From NCBI GenBank assembly GCA_027924645.1, contig BSBN01000047.1:6820001-6884000 (forward strand): 64,000 nucleotides of DNA, read 5' to 3'. The notes beneath the pieces were generated by a model. That model searched no databases. It was not told the DNA's origin and saw only the letters and a list, made by a program, of their open reading frames with translations. The translations under genes were made by a program, and so were the position numbers. The stretch is from Cunninghamia lanceolata. Its lineage: Eukaryota; Streptophyta; Pinopsida; Cupressales; Cupressaceae. Of this stretch, positions 46,288-58,880 are shown one piece after another; the first letter of the stretch is position 1; every line of letters begins with the position of its first letter.

Positions 46288-47737
46288 TTATAGTTTAACA
46301 TTAATGTTTTTGAAAAGATAAGGAAATTTTTGGTAGATGTCATTATAGTCTTCCCAAGTGGTGCTATCCTCGCCATATTGGTCCCACTGAATTTTGCATT
46401 GCAAAACCTCTTGATTACATAAATAAAGTTTACGCTTTTCAAGCACGTTGAGTGGCTCGATTACAACCACTTCTGGCTCTTGTATCTGTAAAGAATTCCA
46501 TTTAAGAATGTGGTCATTACCTACAAAATATTTCTTTAGGTATGAAAACATGAAAAACATTATGCATTTTGGACAAGACTGGAGGTAGAGCAACTTTGTA
46601 GGCCACTGGATTGATAATCTCAAGGACTTCAAAAGGTTCAACATAAGGAGGAGCCAACTTTGATGATTTACCAAATTGGATTGAGCTTTTATGGGGTTTC
46701 ACTCGCAAAAGAACTTTCTCACCAACAGAGAAATGTCTAGGCACCCGTTTGCGATCTGCATAACTTTTCTGCCTGTCATTGGCTTCTGCCAACCTCTTCC
46801 TAATCATTATCACTTTTTCTTCCATATCCACAAGCATTTCAAGTCCAATGCTTATGCTATCTTCCAACTTATCCCAGCTTATAGGAGTTCTACATTTCCT
46901 TCCATATAATGCTTCAAACGGTGCCATCTTAATGGCAGAATGATAGGAATTGTTATAGGCAAATTCAACAAGAGGTAAATATTCCTCCCATTTGTATTTC
47001 TGATCCATGCAATACATTCTTAAAAGATCTTCTAAGACTTGATTAATCATTTCCATTTTCCCATTAGTTTTAGGATGATAAGCGGTGCTCACATTGAGTT
47101 TAGTCCCTAATGCAGAAAATAAAGTTTGCCAAAACTGAGAGGTTATTTAAGCATCTCTATCGAATATAATCTTTTCAGGTACCCCATGCAATCTAAATAT
47201 TTCTTGCACAAATTTTTGAGCCAAAATATGAGCTCCATCTGTCAAATTTCCCGGTATAAAATGTGCTACCTTGGTTAGTTTATCTACAACAACCAATATT
47301 GCATCATGCCTATTCTTAGACATTGGTAACCCTTGAACAAAATCCATACTAACAACTTGCCATTTCCATTCTGGAATATCATGTGGGTATAACAATCCAG
47401 CAAGATGTTGGTGTTCTGCCTTCACTCTCTGACACTCCAAACAACTTGCCACAAACCTTGCAGCGTCACTTTTCATTCCTTTCCAGAAATATAGCGGCTT
47501 GACATCAGCTAAAAGTTTTGTTACTCCTGGGTGTCTGGAATAAGGTGCACAATGAACTTCCTTCCACACAAGGTTTCTAAGTTCTACAGAATTAGGAATG
47601 TAGATTCTTCCCTTAAATCTCATCAATCCATCTGACTCAAAATAGAATCTATCATATCTTGGATCCTTAGGGTTTATTTGCAGAGCTTGTTTCACCTGTT
47701 CATAATATTCATCTCCAGATAAACTTTGCAATACCAA
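46288..47737 (-). pseudogene. Tekay-like integrase and chromodomain
   Basis: The integrase zinc site (HPGVTKLLADVKPLYFWKGM, CLECQRVK), the DDE core (VSMDFVQGLP, VVVDKLTKVAHF, FDRDA) and the later part (STAYHPKTNGKMEMINQVLE) are all in the RT frame, with a TAA at 47147-47149. A frameshift near 46515-46545 puts the end in another frame, where VLEKRKLYLCNQEVLQCKIQ, then STTWEDYNDIYQKFPYLF, is a chromodomain. Chromodomains bind histone marks and steer integration. The conserved aromatic and TWE positions are present. Confidence 0.85.
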
Positions 47738-47806
47738 ATCTTTAAAATTAGCATGAATAGAGATTATAGAAGCTATGTCTCTTCTTCTACTTAAAGAATC
47801 AGCTAC

Positions 47807-49612
47807 TCAGTTTTCTTTACCTTTGATATAAGAAATCTTAAAGTCATAATCTGATATTAATTCTAACCATCTCCTTTGTCTTGCATTGAGATGAGGTTGT
47901 GTAAATATGTAACGAAGACTTTGATGATCTAATTTTAGTATAAAAGTCTTTCCCAACAAATAATGTCGCCACATCTGAAGGGCGTGAATCACTGCTACCA
48001 GTTCTAAGTCATGAGGATCATAATTTTGCTCATAGTTTTTCAACTTTCTTGATTCATAGGCTATTACACGCCCATCTTGCATAAGCACACCTCCTAACCC
48101 TTCTCCCGAGGCATCAATAATAACCTCAAATTGTCCTTCAAGATCAGGGACTTTCAAGATTGGAGTTGTTGTTAACTTTTCTTTTAACAAATCAAATGCC
48201 TTTTGACATTCTTCAATCCAAACAAACCGTTTTCCTTTTCTCTACAAGGAAGTTATTGGACTAGCAATAATTGAGAAATTCAAAACAAATTTTCTGTAAT
48301 ATCTGGCCAATCCCATAAAATTTTGCACCTCTGAAACATTGGAAGGTACAGGCCATTCCATAATAGCCTTAATTTTAGTTGGGTCAACTGATATCCCTTC
48401 AGCTGATATTGTATGTCCCAAATACTGCACTTCTTTCTGAAAGAAAGTGCATTTCAAGAGTTTCGCATATAATTTGTGTTCTCTTAATCGTTGCAAAACA
48501 ATTTGAAGATGTTGTCTATGGTCCTCCTCATTTTTGGAATATATCATAATATCATCTATGAAAACTAGGACAAATTTATCAAGGCAATCTCTGAAAACAC
48601 TATTCATGAGATTCATGAAAGCGGCTGGTGCATTGGTTAATCCAAATGGCAACACAATAAACTCATAATGACCATATCTTGTTCTAAATGCAGTCTTGTG
48701 AATATCTTCATCTTTCAACCTCAACTGATGGTATCCAAATCTCAAATCTATCTTCAAAAATACTGATGCACCACACATTTGGTCAAATAAATCATCACTA
48801 TGTGGCAGTGGATACTTATTATTTATTGTTGCCTTATTTAGCATCCGATAATCTATACACAGTCTAAGGGTTCCATCCTTCTTGACAAAAATAACCAGAG
48901 CTCCCCATGGTGATACACCTGGCCTAATTAGATCTTCAGACAATAGCTCCTGCAATTGAGCCTTCAATTCCATAAGTTCAGTAGTGGTCATATGATATGG
49001 AGCTTTAGATACTGGCTCAAATCCTGGTTTAATATCTATGGCAAAATCAAAGGTTCTTTTTGGAGGCAAGCCTAGCAGTTCCTCAAACAATACATCACTG
49101 AAATTGCAAAGATATGGATATTTTTCCTCAAATGTTTGATTCTCTAAGACTTCCTCTACTAGGTCCATTTTGACTACAAAAAGTTGACATCCCTTACTCC
49201 TAGCCCACTTTAATTGTTTTGAAGAAATAGATCTGATCCTTATTTCCCTTTGAATACCTTGAAAATTTATTGTATTTCCTTTAGCATCCAAACACTCAAT
49301 TGTTTTATGAAAACAATCTACCTTGGCCCTATGTCTCCACAACCAATTCATTCCTAAGATGACATCGTAGGACCCTAAAGGTGCTACATATAAATTTACC
49401 TCAGTGGTGAAGTTTGAAATACTAATCTTAGCTTCGAACAAACATTGCTCTACCTGAGCCTTTGAGTGATTTGCATACTCAACTGTCCACGGTTTTGACA
49501 TAAAACTAGATCTTCTAGAAAATTTACTTAAGACTCTAGATGACACAAAATTTTCTGTTACACCAGTATCAAACAAAATAGAAATAGGAACTCTAAATAA
49601 TGTACCTGTCAT
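47807..49612 (-). pseudogene. Tekay-like protease, reverse transcriptase, RNase H
   Basis: One frame. The protease DTG ([13 protein letters not shown]) is near the start, with VILGMNWL later. RT has [37 protein letters not shown] and the catalytic FIDDIMIYS. RNase H has FEVIIDASGEGLGGVLMQDG and HDLELVAVIHALQMWRHYL. A TAG at 48242 splits RT from RNase H, and a TGA at 47807 stands where the next codon begins VADSLSRRR. All catalytic motifs I can check are present, so the element died by point changes. Confidence 0.9.
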
Positions 49613-50839
49613 CTCAATGGGAGTAATTTGATACTCAGCTGATCGATTGTCAAGGGCGGCATGAATCCTTTGTTGAAATGCTTCCTGCTGCGAAGGAAGT
49701 ACCGTATTCCTAGGCTGCCCGTTCTACTTTTTATTAGGACAATGGTTAGCATAATGATCTCCACCACAAGAAAAACATCCTCCAATTGGTCCTCTCTTCT
49801 TGGATGGTTTACTCATAGCATCATCGTTCTTCTTAAAATTGTCATTTTTCTTATAGTCTTCATTTCTACGTTCATTACCAAATCCCCCTTTGTTTTTCCA
49901 ATTTCCTTTATCAAACCTCCTGTTTCCATATCCTTTATCATTCTTCCTTTTATATGTTTGATCATTGTAGTTCTTATCAAATCTCTTACGTTTCTTTTCA
50001 CGATAAGCAGAAATGGATTTGATCTTCTGTTCCTGCTTAATTGCTTTCTCATAAACCTAGTCCATTGTGTTTGGACCATGCACCTCCACCTCACCACTAA
50101 TCTAAGGATTGAATCCCATAATAAATTTTCTTATCCGAAATCTTTCATCCTTTTGATATTGAGGAACATACTTCAATAATCTAGCAAATTTTTTTGCATA
50201 TTCAACCACAGACAGATCACCTTGCCTGAGGTTTTGGAAATCTATTAACTTTTGATCAAAATATAGTTGTGGTAACCACCTCTTTCAAAAAAGTTCCACA
50301 AACTCATTCCATGTCACCTTCAAGGGACTTAATTCTAGTTCCATTTTCTTGTTCATCCACCAAGTGGATGCTTCTCCGGATAACTGATATGCTCCCCATA
50401 CTGCCTTTGTAATCTCAGAGGAATTTCTGATTTCAAAGTATTTCTCCATTTCTATTAACCATGCTTCTCCTGCATCACCAGTTTTCGTTCCATCAAATTT
50501 GGGAGGGATAATCTTTTTCATATCCTTAGATAGTTCCAGTGCAATTTTGTCTTTTGTCCCCTGAGTTTCACTATTATCTTGGTTTTCACTTGACATGCCA
50601 AGATCCCATTGTTTACTTTTACTTGCATTATTAGAATTCTCATCTTCACCCTCTGTATTCCCGATTTGATTCACTTTCTTCTCCAATTTGACCAACCTTT
50701 CCTTAGTTTCAGTAAGCATATTAAGAATTCTATCCAATTTATCAGTGGAGTTTTCCTGAGAGTTGTGACCTTCCTGATCTTCTCTCTCATTAAACTCTGA
50801 TTGATACATGATTGTTTGTTTTCTCACCTGATTAAGCAA
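49613..50839 (-). pseudogene. Tekay-like gag with zinc knuckle
   Basis: The N-terminal 100 residues are charged and probably coiled coil (LDRILNMLTETKERLVKLEK). The gag core follows (PPKFDGTKTGDAGEAWLIEM, ASTWWMNKK). After a TGA at 50285-50287 the same frame continues (FQNLRQGDLSVVEYAKKFAR) into a Lys/Arg/Asn/Gly-rich part and a CCHC knuckle (CFSCGGDHYANHC) near 49745-49785, with a second stop near 50060. It is in the same frame as protease and RT. Confidence 0.85.
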
Positions 50840-50988
50840 GTACTAATCAGTTCTAAGATTTATCATTTTGTATATTATCAAAAGACAACAATTGCTCATA
50901 ACCATAATTATTCTCAAACCAAAATTTGTCTTTATTATACTTTGAAAAATTTTATATACATTCTTTAAAGATAGACATATCTCATGTT

Positions 50989-51429
50989 TCACTCAGTATT
51001 TACAAGTGGGGTGTAACCTTTAGATTCATTGTCCAACACATATTCACGAGGTGTATAACCCTCAGACTCGCTATCAGATGATAGTACAATTATTTCAGCT
51101 CTAGGTGGTATACGAGGATCCCTAGTGATCATTGGTAGACTAATAGGTACAATAATAGGGCAGCAATTGACCATGATTTGAGTTGTCGTCCTAACTGTCT
51201 CTAGGAGTTCTTTTTTCATTCGTTTGAGTTGTGACAGAGCATTGGCAAAAGTTTCCACATCATCTAGCCAAATGTCATTTTCATCAGTGGTTTTCTCAAT
51301 TGTCTTGATCATCTCAAGTCGTTTATGCTTAGCTTGTAGATAGCGTTCCTTACTAGCGAAGGACTTCCTTGTGGTTTTCTTGATACGTACCATCCTGGCA
51401 CAGTAAATCAAATCATTAGCTACCCGCAT
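50989..51429 (-). CDS. Extra small ORF upstream of gag with SUMO-interaction-like motif
   Basis: 146 residues, open, starting about 58 bases after the primer site and in a different frame from gag (which begins 150 bases further on). Residues about 15-80 are basic and helical, possibly coiled coil. Residues 113-123 read IIVLSSDSESE, a hydrophobic core followed by Ser/acidic residues as in SUMO-interaction motifs. GYTP occurs twice (residues 124-127 and 138-141), in a short duplication. I know no such ORF as standard in Tekay elements, and the function is unknown. It is intact although gag-pol has many stops. An alternative start is Met13. Confidence 0.6.
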   Translation of the reverse strand: MRVANDLIYCARMVRIKKTTRKSFASKERYLQAKHKRLEMIKTIEKTTDENDIWLDDVETFANALSQLKRMKKELLETVRTTTQIMVNCCPIIVPISLPMITRDPRIPPRAEIIVLSSDSESEGYTPREYVLDNESKGYTPLVNTE

Positions 51430-51486
51430 AATGTTGATTCCTAATTAGGTTAGTGGACTCATCATCCCTAGTGCTGAACTTGGTTA

Positions 51487-51498
51487 GCTCTGATACCA
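51487..51498 (-). other. Primer-binding site of the Tekay-like element
   Basis: TGGTATCAGAGC on the minus strand, two bases inside the LTR end, matching the initiator Met tRNA. Confidence 0.9.
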
Positions 51499-51500
51499 TA

Positions 51501-54500
51501 TGTAACACCCAGTTCTTATTTCTCCCTAAAAACTAAGTTTTAACCAAAGGTAATAATAATAATTTTTTTTTCAAAGAATAAAATAGAAAAGTAATTTGTT
51601 TTCTAATTACTATAAACAAGTAATTCATCCATCGACTAACAATAGTCATGAAATTATAGCTCATACAAAAGGATATAATCATCTACAGCATTAAACAATA
51701 TGTTGTCAAAAGTTACTTAAAACAATTCCAAAATAGGGACTTACCAATGTCACTGCATCTCAATTGTCGACCATCCAAATACAAGTCTCAGCCATCCTCA
51801 AGAATAAAGAAGAGAAAGTATCTTCAAGGAGCTTAACCTCCATCCACAGACCGTTGGTCTCCCACACTCCTTCTTAACCGGAAGTGGCCCTACCCTACTC
51901 AAGAGGATAGACTTAGGATAACCGATGGTGTTTGTCATCTGAGTTCTGGTGTTGTGACCTACGTGACTTGTTATCATGCAATCCCCTAGATACCCTCTAG
52001 TCAAGCATGACCACACCACAAGCTACACCATCTAGTCACAGTGAACATTCAATGCACTTGAGGATCATGCATTATGTTGGCCAAAGGATTTAAATACAAT
52101 TTGTGTTGTATCAACGCATGAAATAAGTTCACCCACCCCACTCGACTTGAATTAATCGCAATCCTATAGTTACCCATTTATAAGTTCTATATAACAACCT
52201 CAATAACCTCAAGGTGTTTGAAATTCATCATGCATTAGTGCATGGCATTGAGGTTTACTCTCTCTCTACAAGCTCATTAAAACCTCTCCGTCTTCATGAT
52301 ATAAGAATGGTTTCCTAGTACATTGATTATTCGGATAACGCTACGTGTTGTTATAATGATCTCTAAGTTAGCCCATTGTTTAAATTATCCACTCATGAGT
52401 GGACACTAAACCCAACTTTGTTGTTTTCGGAAGGAAATTACTATAAACCAATTTATAGAACATATATATTCGAAGTCCCTAAGTTTAAAATTAAACATTC
52501 TAAGGAATCTTCTTCGACTGTCGATTCTTCAACATAGCTTCATCTTTGTCTACCTAAGCAATTTATAAACCCTATCTTGTTGTTTCTACTAGCAAGAAGA
52601 TTGTTTTCAAGTCTAGGTTAAATACTTCATTACATAAACTTGTATGTCTACAATGACCAAAAAGGTGAGTCTATCCCATCTCTCGGAAACACAACAGTTG
52701 ATTACTTTAATAGCAAAGAGTTGCCTATAAAGACAAAGAGGACTAAAACTGATATTCTTTGCAACAAGGTTTGTAATTCCTCTATGGTCGACCGACCATT
52801 TAAACTCAGAAAAAGAGGACTGTGAAGTCTTGCAAGTTTCAGCTTACACTTCTCATTAAAGATATTCTTTTGTCGTTGGTTGTTACTAACAAATCTTTTA
52901 CTCTAAACTAGATGACTTTTAAATCTTGTTAGAATTAAACAATGGTATTCAGCTGTCCACAAAAGTAATCATTCTACGTCGACAAGAGTTTGACACCGTG
53001 AACTGTGTTAACTGTGAGCTTCTTTTGACCAAAACTAAATCTTAAATGCACTCTACACCAAACAAAAACCACCTAAAGTTGAATCAACAACTTCACAAAA
53101 ATCTTGACCTCTGCATGGCAAAGCAATAAGCTATGAGATTCACTACTATGGTGCAGTGCAGTGCAGTGTAGAAGACGTAACATTGCACTGTTTGAAGATG
53201 TTCAAAACTCACAGCTACGGTTGACAACAATTAACACATTGCGCCTTTAAGCAAACTAAGTTCTTTCGAAATGCAAGAAAGACATTACTTATAACAACAC
53301 AATAGAAAACTAAGACTGCGTAGCGAAGAGAGGAAGAGAACCTGAAGATGGTCTCTAGAGTTTGCTTACAAACTGGTCCTTGGCACTTGCTATTCTCTCA
53401 GCCATTCCCCTTGAAGCTCCTTGCTCAGACTTGTTTTTCTTCTTCTCCGTGTTCTCCATATACAAAACTGACTCTAACTACTCTATATCTCCCCTGTGAC
53501 TGCGAAGGAATAACTATCTCCTCCACTCCCCGACCATGCCTATCGATAAGGGTATCTTATCCGGCATGCAAAACATTTTCCCACCTTAAGCAACCTCAAC
53601 TAGAAATTGGTTTGGCCACTCCACACAAATCGTGATCATTCTCCAAGATGGAGCTCCACGTAGGCGAGGTGGTGGTTGGCAGTTTTAACCACTGTCTTAC
53701 TACTCATATCTGCTATGAGTATAAATCAATGCAAAGGTTTAAAATTAAAAGCTATACCAACAATCAATAAGAGGTTTAAAGCTTGAAGGCAAAATGACTA
53801 TATGAAATAAAAGTCATCATCGAAAGAACTTAAATGTGTCCCCCTTCGAGCTTCTGCCTGATTACCGACATCACTCAAGAATAAAGGAATTATCTCAAAA
53901 CGACACTTAAATTATAACTAACAAAATATTACATATTCCAATACCTTTACTACCAAGGGTACTACACACCATGGTCTCTAGATTTTAAAACATTATTTAA
54001 ACCCTTTAGTATTCGACAATAGTCCAATAAAGAACAATTCAACATCCGTCAAATTTTGCAAAGAGGCGTTTACGACATATGCTTGATGCGCTTTACGACG
54101 ATAACAACGAATTGAGCGCAAATGCCAAAACAAGATTTGGGATCGACTTACGCACATTTTTTACTTTTGCGCCAAACCAAAAATAATATAAGACTTACAA
54201 TTCAACCACAAGTATATACATATGAACATATAAACAATATATCAGTCGTTCATGTTTGACGACACGATTCATAGTATTACGACACTGATGTCGATTTCCC
54301 ATATTGAATACGACAACTTATGAAAGGAGAAAGACCTATTCTAATAGATGTCGATATCTCGACTAAAATTGAGTTAGCCCAAACTCAAAGCATCTAGGTT
54401 TGTCTATCTGATATGCATTTTCAGTGGCAAGCACCCATGGGTTATTCCAGAGTCTATTCTCTCTTTCTCAAAGATACTTTCTCTTCTTCTTTCTTCCTGG

Positions 54501-54792
54501 CGAACATGTTCCATCTATTCCTATCATTAACAATCTCACATACAATTTTGTGGTCAAAGCACCAATATTCTACTCAAAACACATTTATATCAAATCATTT
54601 CATTTTCATATCGAAAAGACATTCTAATTCATAACATCATATTGATCATAATCAAATAGATTCCATAATTTCATAAAATTAACCTTCTCTATTTATATCA
54701 TTAGTTCCTATGATGTTAAAAACATATCCACATAATTGTACTATTTAAGAAAAAGTAAATAGTAATATTGAATCCAAAAAGGGGATGTAACA
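51501..54792 (-). repeat. Tekay-like right (5') LTR, complete
   Basis: 3292 bases, TGTAACACCC to GATGTAACA on the plus strand. It serves as reference for the interrupted left LTR. It has no recognised gene. Frames such as 51798-52019 and 53348-53635 have counterparts in the other LTR and look like chance frames. Confidence 0.92.
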
Positions 54793-54797
54793 ACTTT
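54793..54797. other. Right target-site duplication of the Tekay-like element
   Basis: ACTTT, identical to 21652-21656. Confidence 0.93.
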
Positions 54798-55410
54798 AGT
54801 CACAAATCCATTAATCCATCCATTTATACATCACATTCCTATAAATCCCCTACAATTCCTAATCATGGTCAACAAATGCACACATCGACTAAACATGAAG
54901 CTATCCCAAACACCCCCATGGGATTCAAAAATAAAAATTTGGATGCCTCCACCCATAAAGAAAAAAATACTAATAATCCTCATGCCACATGGCACCAATG
55001 CAAAGAATAAAGCAAAATCAAAACTCAAAAAGGCTACCATCCACATCTCAAAAAGACAATTTCAAAACCAAAATGGTTTGGATCCCCAAGCAAAAAGCAT
55101 CTAATTCAAATGGAGCATCCACACTTCTAAAATCCCAAACATCCCACTCCCCATCACAAAATTCTAGAATTCGTAAGTCCATTTGGGTCCCTAAAGACCT
55201 AAATAGGCAAACCCCTCAAATATCATCTCCATTACTCCCAAATCCACCTTCCAATAAAAAGCTTCAAAATCCAATTTGGTGTGTGCAACCATTGGTCTTG
55301 GTTCCCTTCCACTCCACAACATTCCCACATACCTCCATTTCCCCATCTTCTATCTACTATCCCACTTATTTCTTCCATCATATCCCTATGGTCCATGCTT
55401 TTGCCTAAAT
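54798..55410 (+). pseudogene. G-patch ORF, right part
   Basis: Resumes in the frame left at 21656 and runs to a stop at 55010. An overlapping frame (from 54989) then continues to 55408 with KMVWIPKQK and RKSIWVPKD blocks, so a one-base shift near 54990-55010 is likely. The protein is Ser/Pro/Asn/Lys-rich, with a short WxPK repeat and no enzyme domain that I recognise. Confidence 0.65.
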
Positions 55411-56006
55411 CCTTCTATCTATCACTTTATCTCCATCCTAAATTCACTATCCTTCCATCCTACTCCCCATCATAAGCCACTATCCATGATCCATACATAA
55501 TCCACTATCCACTTTAGCCATCTTTCTCTCATACAATTCCCTATCAACATCTATGAGCATAATGACTTGACATGGTCCATGTGTGATGAAATCCATCTCT
55601 AATGGAACTACCACCTTTCTATGGGACCAAAATCTTGAGTCCCTACCTATTCCATCCAACTTTCCTCTATCAAAATTTTTTTAAAATCAAAATAGTAAAG
55701 AGAAACCATTTCATCCAATGGTGAAACCATTTTTATGGCGCCTTGGATAAGTACCATGATGAAAAACTGGCAAATAAGTGTCATGCATAGAAGATTATCT
55801 ATGTGATTTACACTTGGGGGCATGTTGTCTCATTTATCCCATCCTATCTATGCCATCACATCTATCCCATCCTATCTACCCATCTCATATCCTATCATTT
55901 TCCATCCTATCTTGCCATCCTTACCCATCATATCTGCCATACCTTCCTCATTGCACCATCCATCTCTCCTTCCTCCTTTTTGATCACAAGGAGTGTAGGG
56001 GAAAAA
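55411..56006 (+). other. Pyrimidine-rich 3' region of the G-patch element
   Basis: Non-coding, with CATCCTAT-type short repeats around 55840-55930. The frame 55778-56128 follows the repeat composition and is not convincing. It ends in AGGAGTGTAGGGGAAAAA (55989-56006), a probable polypurine tract. Confidence 0.5.
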
Positions 56007-57359
56007 TGTTGAAAAATGATTTTGACACCTCTTGTCATACTCCAAATTCCATCCATCCATTTCTAAGATTATCCTCCATGCATCCATCTAATACTAAGTC
56101 CATGGTGCAGGGGCTCCATGACACCTAGACATCAAGTCAAATTTTGATTTTTTGGGTCTCAATAGGAGCCTAGGTGGAGTTTTATTCTTAAATTATGTAA
56201 TAAATTCTAGTTAAGAGCATTATTTTGTTGTATTTAGAGTCACCAAGAGTGGAGTCTTAAATTTTGCTTAAATTTAGGACAGTCTATTTTGGCAATTTTA
56301 GGGACAGGCTGTTTTATGCCTTATTTTTGGCTTTTCCACAATGGTGGAGTAGTGGAACGTGGATTTTATTGTAAACATGATATATTGTGCCTCATACATG
56401 TGAAGAGGAGGCAGAGGAGAAAGTTTTGAGTGAAGAAATAAGAGATTTTCCCAGTTTTCTGCAATTTTCTATTTTTTCTGTTGTTACCACGCCCAGTACT
56501 ATTCTGTACAGGACTGTCATGAATTCTTATGCTCAAAATGGTGTAATGTATTGAGTTATATTTCATTTAGATCTGGTTAAAAATATTTTTATTAATCTTG
56601 AAGCATTTTATTACTGGTTTTATGAAAGTGGGTCTTGAACCCTAGTTTTGAGGGTTTCAAGGAAATCGATGGGTTTTTGGCCCATTCCACCTACATCATA
56701 ACCTCAAATGGGTGGAATGGAGTTAGCTAAGTTGATTTTTAATTGGGTTTTCATTGCAAGAGAAGGGGATGAGTTTGGAGTGACTGTTGCAGCCATTGAA
56801 GCCTAATATCCTCATGTATTAGGCTTCTAGACTAGGTAGAGTGGTGAATTGATGCATGTTTGATTTGAGATGACTCAAGAACCTTGAAACTAGCATATTC
56901 AAACTATTTTACATCATATTGATGCCCTGGAGTAGGTTAGAAGAGTTGGTAGGAAGTTTACACCATACTGGCTTTGTAAAAGAGGCCTAATTAAGCATAG
57001 AATAGTAGGTACAGTCCATTTTTGAGGCCCATGTTTCAAAACAACCTATGATGCATGCTTGATATGTTGTATAGGAGCCAAATGGGTATCTAGAAAGCTA
57101 ATTAGTTTGTGGGTTTTCCAAGTAATTTGCATGATATGACTGAAAAACCCTATTCTAAGGACTACAAGCAAAACATGGCTTATTGCAAAGGAGCGATTAG
57201 AAGAGCATGGTGTCATGGGTTTTCGTAATATTGAGTGGTCTTAGTCTGCCAAAGTAGACTGTGTTAGGTTGTGATAGGAGTGAAGTAGGTTGGTTAACTC
57301 ATTGGCCTTCATTTGTGCATATATCATCCTTTGGTAACCATGCTAGGTGAAGAGAAAAC
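56007..57359 (+). repeat. Probable 3' LTR of the G-patch element
   Basis: Starts TGTTGAAAAATG directly after the purine tract. No coding sequence. The partner LTR is not recognised in the window, so the right end is set only by the start of the next element and is uncertain. Confidence 0.45.
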
Positions 57360-57709
57360 TTGTCAAGTTGGGACAGTCAGTCTAGTGAGTCTCATGATGA
57401 GAGGAACATCCTGCAACAATATAATGAAAAAAGGCACAAAATAACAGAAATAGCAAAACACAAAAGGAATTTATTGATCATAGGCCACTTCGAGGGGACA
57501 ACCTCCTTGAGCAAGCTCAATACAATAAATTCATGGATGCCTTCATTGGCCTCAGCACGTACTTATATACTAAGTCTAATCTAAACAACTATTACTCCCC
57601 ATGAATGTGGGATAATACAATATACTCATGGGATGACTTACAAAGCATATGCATCCAACAACAATATACTAACAAAGTAAAGAGAAGGGCTAAACACGGG
57701 TTCCTAACA
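57360..57709 (-). repeat. 3' LTR of Reina-like chromovirus
   Basis: On the minus strand the LTR begins TGTTAGGAACCCG right after the purine tract AAGAGGGAGGGGA (57710-57722). The outer end may be at 57360 or about 57411; the partner is outside the window. A TATA-like TATATAAG lies at 57562-57569 (minus). Short LTRs of this size are usual in the Reina clade. Confidence 0.65.
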
Positions 57710-57771
57710 TCCCCTCCCTCTTAGAAAAGCTTTGTCCTCAAAGCTTAAGATGTGGAAATTATTGCTGAACC

Positions 57772-58880
57772 TAAAGGAGTGGTTCCCATGTAGCATCCTC
57801 TGGTTGCATTCTGTACCACTTAATTAATACCTCTGTGATGGATTGAGAGTGAAGCTAATGAGTGCGCCTGTCGAGGATTGCCTCCAGCTCCAAAATGATG
57901 GATCCTTTGTTATCCAGTTCTAGTAAAATAGTTTGTACTTTGATGTTGGTGCCAAGAACTTTCTTTAGACAAGAGACATGAAATACTGGATGAACGCAGG
58001 AAGAAGGAGGAAGCTCCAACTTATAAGCAACTGACCCAATCTTCTGAAGAACCTTATATGACCCATAGAACTTTGGAGCCAACTTATGATGCCCTTTAAG
58101 TTTTAGGGAGGGTTGCTTGTATGGCTGTAGATGAAGAAAAACCATATCACCTACTTGAAAAGTTCATTTAGAACAGTGCTGATCGGCTTGTTATTTCATT
58201 CGATTTCTTGCCATGTGAAGATTGTCCTGCAAAATGCGAAGAATCTGATCTCGAGTTCAGAGAAGTGTGTCAACTACCTGAACTGGTGAACTACTGGGGA
58301 TGTATGGAAGGAGCACTGGTAGTGCCTGACCATAGACTACTTCATATGGAGTCATTTTAGATGCAGTGTGGTAGGAGGTATTGTACCACCATTTAGCGAG
58401 AGGGAGCCACTTTGCCCACTGATGCTGTTGTTCTGAGGTGAAACAACAAAGATAAGTTTCCAAACATTTGTTGATAACTTCAGTCTAACCATCTATTTGT
58501 GGGTGATACCCTAAACTCATCTTCAGTTTGGTGTCAGTGTGGCGAAATAGTTCTATATAAAAATGACTGGTGAAAGTTGCATCACGATATGAGACAATAG
58601 AAGAAGGGATTCCATGAAGACAGAAGATCTAGTCCATGAAAATCTGTGTGACTGAGGATGTGGTATAGGGATGGCTGAGGGCACAAAAATGACTATATTT
58701 GGATAAATGATCAACCACAACCAAGATCATTGTCTTCCCTCTAGATTTAGGGAGCCCCTCAATGAAATCCATAGAAATATCTATCCAAATTCGTGTAGGG
58801 ATGGGCAAGGGTTCGAGCAATCCAGGAAGGAGTGTCATTTCACCCTTGTTGTACTGGCAGGTATCACATTTAGCCACCAT
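57772..58880 (-). pseudogene. Reina-like integrase and chromodomain
   Basis: The integrase zinc end (CDTCQYNKGE), the DDE core (ISMDFIEGLPKSRGKTMILV, DHLSKYSHF) and the segment with Glu (TEVINKCLE) share one frame with RT. A TAG at 58485-58487 precedes TEV. The C-terminal part has [11 protein letters not shown] and ILDRRTH. A TAG at about 57862 separates the rest of a chromodomain (VLIKWYRMQPEDATWEPL), which ends near 57772. The chromodomain reads in the integrase frame if the stop is ignored. Confidence 0.83.

Larger units (their letters stand above)
21657..54792 (-). mobile_element. Tekay/Del-like chromovirus, with a 21-kb insertion in one LTR
   Basis: LTRs starting TGTAACACCC and ending GATGTAACA (plus strand) bound a minus-strand gag-pol at 46215-51500. 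Without the inserted array it is about 11.9 kb long, with LTRs of about 3.3 kb and internal sequence of 5286 bases. It has a Met-tRNA primer site, a purine tract and a C-terminal chromodomain-like region. Long LTRs plus a chromodomain fit the Tekay/Del clade as I recall it. In the first 310 aligned LTR bases I counted about 13 differences, fewer per base than in the 12742-20587 element. Confidence 0.88.

Noticed and set aside
49813..50097. 94-residue minus-strand frame in the Tekay-like gag region
   Set aside because: The neighbouring frame, collinear with gag and protease, reads the real Lys/Gly-rich gag and zinc knuckle. This is its shadow.
55778..56128. 116-residue plus-strand frame rich in Ser, His, Pro and Leu
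   Set aside because: Produced by CATCC/CTAT short repeats and continuing across the purine tract into the probable LTR.
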